From positions 315,001 through 379,000 of the forward strand of contig NC_090146.1 of assembly GCF_017916325.1 (NCBI RefSeq): 64,000 bases of DNA, written 5' to 3'. The stretch comes from Leishmania martiniquensis (Eukaryota; Euglenozoa; Kinetoplastea; Trypanosomatida; Trypanosomatidae). Below are positions 18,957-28,789 of the stretch, in pieces. Under the pieces are notes generated by a model. It saw only the letters and a program-made list of their open reading frames with translations, had not been told where the DNA came from and did not search any database. A program made the position numbers and the translations under genes. Each line of letters opens with the position of its first letter. Positions within the stretch are counted from its first letter, which is position 1.

Positions 18957-20817
18957 CTCGCTTTCAGGCGACGGAAAGAACACATGTATCATGTACACAA
19001 CCAAGGCACGTACACACACACACACGCACACCATCCACTAGTAGCGAAAACGTTTCTATTAGCCACCTCCGCTCAGAATGCTTTGAACACGGCGCCATAT
19101 TGAGATGGAGAGAGAGGGAACGCGCCACCGGTGGGAATGGTAGCAACGCATCGCAGTCTGCTGCAGTCCATTCTAAGCGCATGCGCCGGCAGACCACAGA
19201 AACGCGAACAACCCCCGACCAAAGCCACGGAAGCGAAAACAGTGACGGGGAGGAGGAGGCGATACAGTCGTGTGCGGATGCTGGCATGCGCTAGTTTGTT
19301 GTGGCTTTGCGTTGCCGAGGGGCCTGTAGTGCGTGCGTGACAGCGCAAGGTCGTCGCGAGCCCTCTTCCTCCCCCTTTTTTTGTTCGTCCGCTCCTCTCT
19401 ATCGATGTGTGGTGCTCTATGTATTGAAGATGCTGAATTTCGTTTAGCTTTCTTTAGGGTTGCTTCTTCACGATTCCGTTCGATATTGGTTTTCGCTCTT
19501 AGTTGCCGCCTCCTCCCCTGCCGAGTTGATGGGCTGGCGAAAGCGAAGGTGGGAGACACCTACCTTTTGGTTACCCTCTCCCTCCTCTGTTTTCTCTTCG
19601 ATTGGCGTCCTGCGTGTGCACCAGCCACGCCCTCTCGCTCAATACACCGCGCACAAGACCCTGAGGGCGTTTGGCATGGGTATGGACGTAGCTGCTCGTG
19701 CGCCTGCGGATGTGAGATGAAGACGAAAACAGAAGGCACAGTGATCGGGGGAACTGATTTTGTGGCGCGTCTTCTCCCCCATCACCGCCCGACAAGATGG
19801 CTCGCACTGCGGCATAGTGGTGGTGGGACGGGAGAAAGACCTTCTTCATCTTTCCTCGATCCCCTTCCCTCTCCTTGACGTGTCCCCTGAGACATTGCAT
19901 TCGTGCAAGGGTGGTTGTGATGCCGCCCCCATCAGCCCATGCTCTCTCACTCGCCGATCTCGAGAAAACGTCCAGACACACCATACACATACACACACGC
20001 ACATGTATATATGTGTGTGTGTATGTGTATGGTGTGTGCCTCCCTCCCTTCGACAAGCCACTCCTTCACTTTTCTTCTTCTCCGCCTTCGCCTCTGCGCA
20101 CACACACACACATATGCCAAACGAAAATTGCTCTCTTTTCTACGCTTTAGTTGAGAAGTGACTTTTTTTTTAGCCTTTAGTTGTCCTCTCTCCCGCCTCC
20201 CCTCCCCTCTCGTCTCCCTGCGCATACCTGACCTATCGTGTGGTTCGCTGTGTGGATCTGCCTCCCTAAGTCTTAAGCAGACACACACACACACACACAA
20301 ACGCACGCGCGCTAAAACGGAAAGAATAAACGAAGAAGAAAGCATTAAAACAGCTCCCTTCACGCTCCATCTGCGCCCATCCCTGCCATTTGTTACGACG
20401 CCGTTCTCCTCCTCTCTCCTCCCACTGTCTGTGTTTGTGTCTGTCTCCCTCTCACTATCCTAGGGGCTGCTCGTCGGCTGTGGAATCGTGCTCACTGTTC
20501 TCTGCCTGTTAGTGTGCTGCGTGCAAGTGCCTGTTCTTCGCTGCCTCGTCTTGCGCGTCTTTAAATCAGTCGTAAACAGCCCCTAAACTCGTACAGGAAA
20601 CAAAGCGAAGACACACACACACACACAAAATACATAGACAACCCTATCACACACACACACCCACACTTACAAGGGCCCTCAACAAAATTCATCGCCGTCC
20701 TGGGTAACGTGCTCGCCCCCTCCCTCCCTCCCTCTCTCCGCCACGCACTCGCGCCCCTCGCATACCTCACCATCATCTGTTCCCTGCGAAGGCGAAAGGA
20801 GAGGTACCAACAACAAA
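18957..20817 (+). other. intergenic spacer / UTRs
   Basis: No gene supported in about 1.9 kb. It is rich in simple sequence: (CA)n at 19012-19029, 20098-20112, 20280-20299, 20611-20627 and 20649-20662, a large inverted repeat at 19976-20037, T runs at 19374-19382 and 20163-20171, and C/T tracts at 20190-20215, 20405-20460 and 20715-20740. The last of these with AG 20790-20791 may be the acceptor for the next gene. Confidence 0.65.
19976..20037. repeat. 62-bp near-perfect inverted repeat of alternating purine-pyrimidine
   Basis: The left arm starts acacaccatacacatacacaca and the right arm ends tgtgtgtatgtgtatggtgtgt. The outer 17 bases of each arm are exact reverse complements, and pairing continues inward with one G-T wobble and a mismatch to a gtatata centre. 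It could form a long RNA hairpin or a cruciform. Confidence 0.8.
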
Positions 20818-22200
20818 ATGCCACCAAAAACTGCTGCAATGGTGGTGCGTAACGGCGTGTCAAAGCAGCACCTGAAGAACGGTGATCGCCACCCTCCGGC
20901 CAAGGAGGAGGCGCCGGTGAGCACTGGGCCCCAGGTGAAGTCGCAGATCGCGAACTCGGCCCCAGCGCCGGCCGGCAAGTCGTTCCTGGATGCCCTGCGC
21001 TCTGGCAAGAAGATGGCGGTCCCGCCTGTGGCTGCGCGTGTGACAGTTCCATCTTCCACCCCCGCCGAGGAGCCTCAGGCTGCTGCTACTGCTGCTGCTG
21101 CGCCGGTCGCCGCCGAGACACCCGCTAAGGAGTCTTCGGCGCCTGAGCCGGCCAAGGAGGAGCGCGTTCTCACTCCAGAGCCCACTCCGGTGGAGGAGCC
21201 CTCGACGGAAGAGAGTGCACCCGCGCCTGCTGCGCCCGTAGAGGTGGCCACGGAGGTGGCTGCCGTCCCCGCCACTGAGGAGCCGGCGCCGGTCATGCAG
21301 GTGGCAGGCACGAACTTCAACTGGGCCGACGACGACATACAGTTTCAGATCCGCCAGCCGCAGTACGCCGCGGAGTACCCGGCGTCTGTGATGGAGAACA
21401 TGGCTCGCAACGTCACCTTCAAAGTGCCCGCAGACCAGGCCACCATGACGTCCGCCATCGAGTCTCTTGCCCGCGAACGCCAGGCCTTCGAGCAGATGAA
21501 GCGCAACCACGAGGATGCCATGAAGAGCCGCGAGGTAGAGCTGAACGCCCAGGAGGCAAGTCTGCAAGCCCGCGAGCGCCAGCTGCACGCCAACACGGAG
21601 ACGCTAGCCGCCGAGCGCCAGCAGCTCATTCTCCAGCAGTCGCAGTTTCGTGCCCAGCAGGCGCAGGCTCAGGCGCAGGCGCAGGTCCAGAGCCCGCCGC
21701 GCCCCTCGCAGACGCAGTCCCCGGCGGCCCCGGCGACCCCGAGCCCCGCGCAGCCGGCGCCGGCACCGCCGCTTCCGCACCAGATGCCGCCTCAGCATCA
21801 GCAGCCTCCACACCGTAGTGGCAATATGTACATGGGAAGCGGGTATGGAGCTCAGGAATGGCAGCCTGACCAGCGGGCATGGGGCAACGAGGGCGCAATG
21901 GGTGCCCCTGGCTTCGACATGTACCAGAGTGCTTACCCCGGCTCCTACGCCCAGCGCAGCTATCACATGGCTGGCGGGCACCGCGGCCAGATGCGCAGCG
22001 GCAACCTGCAGCAGCAACAGCAGTTCGCCAATAGCCGCATGCAACCGATGATGCCACCGCCGCAGCAGTACAGCCGCTCGATGGCTCCGCTCAGTGCGGC
22101 CCGCCAGCAGCAGATGGACATGAACTTTGCCGGCCGCTCTCAGCACAGCTACAACCCGGCTCCCAACACCGGCTACCCACAGCGTAGCACTCAGTGGTAG
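20818..22200 (+). CDS. coiled-coil protein with prion-like Q/Y/M/G-rich tail
   Basis: A 460-residue protein from ATG 20818, following AG 20790-20791 with no ATG between. The layout is a basic N-terminus with the block SFLDALRSGKKMAVPP (residues about 57-72); an Ala/Pro/Glu-rich linker to about 155; a small conserved-looking block FNWADDDIQFQIRQPQ near 163; a coiled coil at about 210-280 (ESLARERQAFEQMKRNHEDA, then ELNAQEASLQARERQLHANTE); QAQAQAQAQ and Pro/Ala runs; and a tail rich in Gln, Met, Tyr, Gly and Ser. No RNA-binding domain is visible. This composition is typical of proteins of mRNP granules and translational regulators in trypanosomes, but I cannot name the orthologue; an mRNA-fate role is inference. 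Confidence 0.75.
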   Translation: MPPKTAAMVVRNGVSKQHLKNGDRHPPAKEEAPVSTGPQVKSQIANSAPAPAGKSFLDALRSGKKMAVPPVAARVTVPSSTPAEEPQAAATAAAAPVAAETPAKESSAPEPAKEERVLTPEPTPVEEPSTEESAPAPAAPVEVATEVAAVPATEEPAPVMQVAGTNFNWADDDIQFQIRQPQYAAEYPASVMENMARNVTFKVPADQATMTSAIESLARERQAFEQMKRNHEDAMKSREVELNAQEASLQARERQLHANTETLAAERQQLILQQSQFRAQQAQAQAQAQVQSPPRPSQTQSPAAPATPSPAQPAPAPPLPHQMPPQHQQPPHRSGNMYMGSGYGAQEWQPDQRAWGNEGAMGAPGFDMYQSAYPGSYAQRSYHMAGGHRGQMRSGNLQQQQQFANSRMQPMMPPPQQYSRSMAPLSAARQQQMDMNFAGRSQHSYNPAPNTGYPQRSTQW

Positions 22201-23090
22201 ATTCCTGGTTACCGCATGAGACGGAAGGCTCGAAGCGAGCACAATGAGGCCGCCACTGGCATCTTGTGGGCTTGCGCGCAGGTGCCGATAAACTCCCTCC
22301 CTCCCCCTCCTGCTCACCACGGCTACACTCCGGCGGAGAGCGTCAACAGCAACGTGTGTGTGTGTGCCCTTTCACTTCTCCTCTCACACGAGCAAGGTGA
22401 AGGAAGCGGCCTCGACATTTTCGCGCTCAGGATGCCCGTGGCTGCTGTACTCATGAACAGACGATGCCCGCACATCCGCGCGCGTGCAGGTATGCTGACG
22501 CTTCTGCACTCGCTCTTCCGTCGTTCAAGTTGCCTTTCCCCTTCCATCCCTCACTACCAGCGAGGCGGCCACGTGGGAGTGGCAGAGCGGCGAGAATCCG
22601 AAAACAAACGAGAGGAGCGAAAGGAAGAGGGGCAACTGAGGCTCGGTCTGCCGAGGTGATGGCGGTCACGTGGGAGCGGCTACGCGCACCACAAGCGCTG
22701 AGGCATCGCCCGCCCCCCTCTCCTCTTCTTCCTCTCTTTTCTTCTTGGATTGCTGCTTACCATTGAGGAGGGGGGGGGCGAAGGTGCGTGCGCGTCTGAA
22801 ATGGGCGCGCGGGGTGCGAGACAGCTTCTGAGGTGGAGGACACACACCTCTTCCTCCACCTCCGTGGGTTTTCGAGTACGAGCAGAACGATAAATCTTTC
22901 CCTCTGCCTCCGCCCCCCTCGCCCCGCGCTGAGATGATCGCCGGGATGACGATAGATGCCTGCCGCGGTGATGTCTGGGGAAGGCCCATGTGCTGCGAGA
23001 AGTGGCAGCGAGCACACACACATACAACAACAAAACCTAAAAAAGGCGGAACAGCAGCACGAAAGCTGTGTAAAGGTAAATACATTTAGG

Positions 23091-23152
23091 AGTATATATG
23101 TACACACACATATATATTTATTTATATTTATGCGTGTGTGTGTGCTCATGTC
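23091..23152. repeat. (TA)/(CA)/(TG) composite microsatellite
   Basis: The run passes from agtatatatgtacacacaca through tatatatttatttatattt to gcgtgtgtgtgtg. It is AT-rich in an otherwise GC-rich region. Confidence 0.75.
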
Positions 23153-25539
23153 GGCGGAACGGTCGGCCCCCTTCGCGCTCCCCCTTTCCACTCCTTCACT
23201 CACTCACACTGGAAAGGGGAGGGAGAAAAAAAAAGACGAGAAGAGACACGAAGGGCAAAGGGCGCGCCGACTGGATGTGAACAGACCGAGAGGCGGACAA
23301 AGAGAGAGAGAGGAAAAGGCGCGGGAGGGGGGCGGTAAAGGGGACACAGAAGACTCCGCATACAGCGCGTACGCACTTCTTTGTGTGTTTTCTTTTGCTT
23401 CCTTTTGTATGCGTTCTTTTTTTTTCTTTCTCCCTTGAAAAAAAAAGGGAAGGGGCTGCGAGAAGCTAATAGCGCGCAAGGGAAGTCTCTGCCTGCCTCT
23501 CTCTCTCTCTGCGTTTGTGAAGGGGAATGTGTGGTGCGAGGATGACGCATCGAATTTTCCGCTTCGCCCCCTTTTCTCTTCCTCGTGAAGCATCACCTCC
23601 GTGATTAGCACGCGCAGAAGTGGCCAGCGGCGGGCGTCAGCGAGAGGAAAGCAACAAGCAACAAAAGAGAAGATGAATGGAGAAAGCAGTGGAAGGCTAG
23701 CGGCGCACCACCTCATTGGTGTAGCTTCGATCCCCGAGTCTTCTTTCTCAGCTTCTCGCCCCCCCCCTCCCAAGCCTTCGCTCTTACCCCCCTCCCTCCG
23801 TAACGGCGCGCGATGCGTTCATGAGCGCATGTGCCCGTTTCCTTCTCTTACCCCTTTTGCAGACTGAACCCCCCTTCACGCATACGTTTGGGTAGGTCGA
23901 TGCAGCCGGACAAGACGAGAGTGGCGGGGTGGGAAAGGCGCGGGGGGTGAGGAGGCGCAGCTGCAAAGGATTTGGGCCGGAGGAGGGGGAGGGGATCATG
24001 CGAGGAGCGCAGAAGCAGCGAGGCACAGCAAAGCGGTAGAGGAACCTTAGGAGTGAGCGACGATTCGAGTAGTGCAGCGTGCGCGCCAGGGAAGAGGAGG
24101 AGGAGGAGGAGGGGGGGTGCATACACGGCGGATCATAGAAAGAGGGAGGCGAAATAAGCGTTAGACGCCACCGTACTCAGTTTTTTCCTCCCCCCACCCC
24201 CACCCTCCCTCTCCCCTCCGTGAATGTCACGTTAATTTTACATTCATTACACCGCACTTCTCTCCCGCTTCCCTCTTTTCTTTTCTTTTTTTGTCGACGA
24301 ACCATCAACGATGGGATGACATGAGATGTGCCGAACGGAATAGAAGTGGTCGACTCTATCCTTTGCCGAACTTGCTTTCTCTCGGTGAATGCTCGCGCAC
24401 CCTTCGCGTTCACGTTGTTGTGCAACTGACGTATTCCTTTATTTCTTTCTTTCTTCTTTGTGCTCTTCTCGGTGCCTTTGGGTCTGCGGGACTGCTTGAC
24501 GAGTTCCTCGGCGCACGCGCGCACGCTGAGGGGAGACGGTTGCTTCTCGGTCAGGGTGGGATAGCCAGAGGGGGTGCTGACGTTGCGCGCATACATGGGG
24601 AAGAACCCCCCTCCCCCCACCGACTGAGCAGAGGAGAGGGGATGCAGTCGGAGGAGTTGGGAGAAGTCGAGCACTGCCGGCCTTTCGGTATCTCTTTCGC
24701 CCCCCCCCCCCCCAAAACGTTTTTCTTCCTGCATCGCTCGCATTCGTCTCGTGAGGCACCGCCCATGCCGTCCGTCTCACGCTCTCCCCCCTCCCTCACT
24801 CCCTCTCCCCCCGTCTCGACGATTCCGCCCATTTCCCTTTGGCGCCCCTTCCCTCTCACGCTGTAAGGCAGGAGAACGAGTCACGCAGTGATACACGCGT
24901 ACTAGCGCACATACACACTGTTGTTGGAGCATTGTGGCGGCCTCACCTCACCTGACGCCGCCCTTACGTGACCTCGCGTCTTCCGGCTGTCTGGGCACCT
25001 TTTCGAAATCTCGCGCCCTTGCTGTTCGCACCACCCCGCCTTTGCTTTCGTTTTGTCTGCTTTCGCTGTGCCACCCCGTCGCCGCCCCTTTTTTATGCAT
25101 GCCCGATTTCACTCCTTCTCTACCCCATTATCGATCTTTTTCCCAATCCTCCTCTTCGCCCCGTAGGTCTGCCCGTGTGCGTCTTCTGCCGATCTCTTCC
25201 ATTGCCTCCCTCCCCTCCCCCCTCTCCTCCTCCTCCTCTGTGGCGCTTCACGACTCTGCTGCTGATGATGTGTGTGCGTGTCGGTGTGTGTCTTCGACTC
25301 TCTCTCTTTCTCTCTCTCCATGCAGGTATATCCAAACGTGTCCCCCCTTCGCGCGCGCGCACACACAAAGACGAAATTTCCCTCTTTTCTCTTTTTGTTT
25401 ACCCTTTTTTTTCTCCTTTCCTTCCTCCCTCTCTGTCAGTGATTCCGTGTCGCTGGTGATTCTGCCGGTACTACGCGCTGTGGTGTGCCTTGTTGTCTTT
25501 TTTTTTTCATATTTGCTTTGCTCTTGTGGCCGTGAACTC

Positions 25540-25592
25540 CATACACACACATATGCATATATACATATATTCATATGTGTGTATGTGTGTGC
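25540..25592. repeat. (CA)/(TA)/(TG) composite microsatellite
   Basis: The run passes from cacacacatatgcatatata through catatattcatatgtgtgta to tgtgtgtgc. It is partly self-complementary, with a CA arm and a TG arm around a TA-rich centre. Confidence 0.75.
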
Positions 25593-28500
25593 ATAAGTGT
25601 CTGTTTACCTTTTATGATTGGATTTGCTTCTCTTGTTGAGTGGCCCCTCTTTTGGCGTCTGTGTTGGTTTGCTATGGTGTGTTAGTGCGTCTGTCTGCCT
25701 AAACTGTTTCTAAGTAAACGAATGAAATGCGACGACAAAACAGTTCCTCTCCCCCCTCCCCCCACGGTCAGCACCACCTGCGCCAGCGACCTCGACTTAG
25801 AAGCAAAAGCAGCGCGGCCCAAGGAAAGCGCTCATGAGCACAGCGGCACTTCCTGGAGTGCAGCCTTAGCTGTTGCTGCATGCGATCGCCTTCCTCTTCG
25901 CCTTTCGCACATCTTTTCCCCTGATAGTCCCTGCGCGGTGCGGGCCACGTTTGTGTGTGTGTACGTGTGTGGAAGGGGGAGAGAGAAGAGGGGGGCGATT
26001 GGGAGTCGACAAACCGCCAGTGCGACCGACTTCACCGCTTACGCAACGTGTGGGCTGCGCCGCATGAGGGAGGGGGGAGGAGGAGGAGGAAAGGGGCAGC
26101 GGGGGCGTGGATTCGGACGCAGGAATGAGGTGCGAGCGGATTCGACGGGGAAGAGAAGGGGGACATCAGTGTGGCGGTGATGGTGAGAAGGCCACATGGG
26201 ATTGGGCGGGCATCTCGGCATGCAGACACGCTTGCGCAGTAAGTAGGTGAGCGGCTCGCCACTCTCCCCGCAGTTCTCCACCGAGGGCATTTGTCCTCGT
26301 TCTTCTCTCTCTATGCCGTCTCCCCTCCACGTTTTCAGAAGCCTGTGCATCCCTGACTCCTCGCCGCCCGTTGCCCTCCCTCTGCCCCCCTCCTCCTCCT
26401 AGGGGCACTGCATCCATTTTTTTTTAGGGGGCCCATGGGGGACGCCATCAGCGGTGCTTGTGCGCACACGCAGCTCTCGCGGCGGTGTGCAGACCTCGCC
26501 GCAGAGGACGCTCCTGCATCGCTCCTGCGAAGAAGAAAGGGCGGGGCATTGGGAAGCGTTGGCCAGCATGGGACCAATGCTGGGCTACCTGCCTCTCAGT
26601 CTCTCGTCATAGCTCGTGCGCACTCAGTCCTCGTCTCTCTCTCTCTCTCTTTCCCTCTCTCGCTTGCTGACCTCGCCTTCACTCTTACCCGCCTACACAC
26701 ATACACACATATTTCGTTGCAATGCACAACACTTCGTAACAACGTGATGGACACAATAGAAGGAAAGGAACGCAAGAAAAAAAACGTATCAAACGACGGA
26801 CTCGCCGCCATTCGGGTTGGCTTTACGGAGCCGCTATTCCGCTGCTCTGTTCCCTTACCTTTTGCCGTTTCCCCTCCCCCCACTCCCCCCTCCCTCTCTC
26901 TCTCGTTCACGAATTTACTCGCCAAACATCAACGAAGAAGAGCGCGTGCACACTTACACAAACGCGCGCGTGTGTCTTTCTGCATCTTTTGGTCGTGCTA
27001 CTTCTCCCCACCTTTCATTTCCTCTTTATCCCATCTGTTGTAGTGGTTGCTGTCGAGCCTCTCTATTGGTGTGTCTGCCGCCGTTTTCGGGCGCGTGTGG
27101 TGTCGACTGTGGTGCCTCCCCTTTTTTGTATGTTGGCGTGTGCAGTGAGTTCATTCGTTTTCTTTTTCTTCTTCACGTAAGTAACGGAAAATCTTTTTTT
27201 TCTCCACGCGCTTTCGCACCGTTTTTCTTTTCGTTCCCTTTTAGGTTTGCCGTCTGCCACGAAACAAAAACAGAGACGAGCAGCCAAACCGACGCACACA
27301 CAAAAGAGAGAGAACGGAAGCGTTTTTTTTTTGTTTTTGCCCTTTCCATATTTCCCTCGTCTCTCCTCCTCCTCCCCCTCTCCTCCACCCCTTTGTGTGC
27401 GAGTGAGTGAGTGAGTGTGTGTGTGTGTTCAGGCCCGAGTGGGAGGGGGTACCAGATTCGAATCAACGACCCTCTTCCTCCCTCCCTCTCTCCGTACACC
27501 CTCTCCCACCCACCACCACGACCGCTTCCCCCCTTCTCTCTCCTCCCCTTCTCACACCACACGCCACACTCTCCGTCTCCTTTCCCTTTCACTCACTATC
27601 AAAACGCGGTTGCATGCGCCACCCGTGTCGCACACCCACTGAGTGTGTCCCTCCTTCTCGCTTTACTTCGCTCCGCTGATTTGGCTCACTTTTTTTTATT
27701 ATTATTTTCGTTTCCACATTTCGGTCAGCCTTTCCCCTTTTTTGTACTTCGTCTCTGCGCGTGTCCTCTCCGTTTCGGGTGCCGCGATACACTTTCGCTT
27801 CCTTTTTTTTCTGTTTGGCCCATCTGCAATTGCTTTTTCGTTGGTCGGAAGGGTGCGACACACATTGGTGTGGATCCGTGCGTGGACCTGTGCGCTTTTA
27901 TCTGTACCCCCTGTGCTCCGCTCCCTCTCCTCTCACCCGCAACGTTGTTCTCAGGTGGATCACGGCGGCGAACACCAACGGCCAAAGGGACGGACACAAG
28001 AGAGGCGGGACATATATATATATATAATCATTCCCAAGCCCCCGACTGCCTGACATCTTCTCTGTTCACGCACACACAGGCCACTCGTTCCAAAGAGGAA
28101 AAGGGACACGTCCGCACCAGCACGCGTAAGAGGGCAGAGGCACATATACGCGCTCAGCTACGCACATACCCGGTGCACAATCCACACGCAAAGAGCTGGC
28201 ACCTCATCCCCTCCTCCCCTCGGTGCGCAGCTCATTGCATCTCGCTCTCCCCTTTTGTGAGTGCTTTCGGTAATAGGGTTTCTGCGTCGTTGCCACGGCA
28301 CACCTTTCTTTGTGTAGCCGCTTTCCTCGTGTTCGGGTCCCCTTTTTTTGCTGATCGTTTTTCTTCGTCGGAAGAAGGGGGCCGTCGACTCAACCTCATC
28401 GCACCTTCGCTTCCGCCTGCTCGATTGATTGCTGTTTTTTTTTCTTCTCGAGGCCAGTATCTTTCCTTCTGTCGACGTCTGCTACTGAGACTCGTGTCGT

Positions 28501-28707
28501 AACAGAGTAGTAGCGTTCACCCCACTGTGGTGAGCAGAGGGCAGCATAGAACGCAGGATTGAAGTTGAGAACACGGCAGCGACTGCAAGGGTGTGTGTGT
28601 GTGGTGGTCGAACGGCCGGTACGAATCAATACCTTCGTGACGGCGTCTTGCGGCGCATGTGTGCGTGTGCCCATCGCTGAGATTGAAATCGATACTCGCT
28701 GCCTTTT

Positions 28708-28752
28708 TTCCCCATTGTACGCTTGCTTTACGCCCGTCTTCTCCACCGTCAG
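28708..28752 (+). promoter_or_regulatory. candidate spliced-leader acceptor
   Basis: A T/C-rich tract (from ttttttccccattgtacgct to gtcttctccaccgtcag) ends at AG 28751-28752. The first in-frame ATG afterwards is 28790, supporting that start. Confidence 0.6.
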
Positions 28753-28789
28753 CTCTCCCCTTTGCCCTTTGGCATTGCCCGGAGGAGCC

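Larger units (their letters stand above)
22201..28789 (+). other. 6.6-kb gene-poor spacer / UTRs
   Basis: No gene I can support. The left third (about 22.9-24.15 kb) is purine-rich on the + strand with GA and GGA tracts. From about 24.17 to 28.5 kb the + strand is dominated by C/T and T tracts, TG/CA runs and (TA)n islands at 23091-23132, 25541-25592 and 28011-28027. A C run of about 15 occurs at 24700-24714. The longest ORF (363 residues ending at 28502) starts at a non-ATG codon and is a translation of pyrimidine tracts. The 152-residue ATG ORF at 25722-26180 has no recognisable feature. Confidence 0.6.

Noticed and set aside
25722..26180. 152-residue ATG ORF in the 6.6-kb spacer
   Set aside because: No domain, partly built on TG and GGA tracts; not supported beyond being open.
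27411..28502. 363-residue ORF in the large spacer
   Set aside because: Non-ATG start; composition is that of translated C/T tracts and TA/CA microsatellites.
28559..28789. N-terminal extension of the 1411-residue protein
   Set aside because: It starts at TTG, contains no ATG, and crosses the probable acceptor at 28751-28752.
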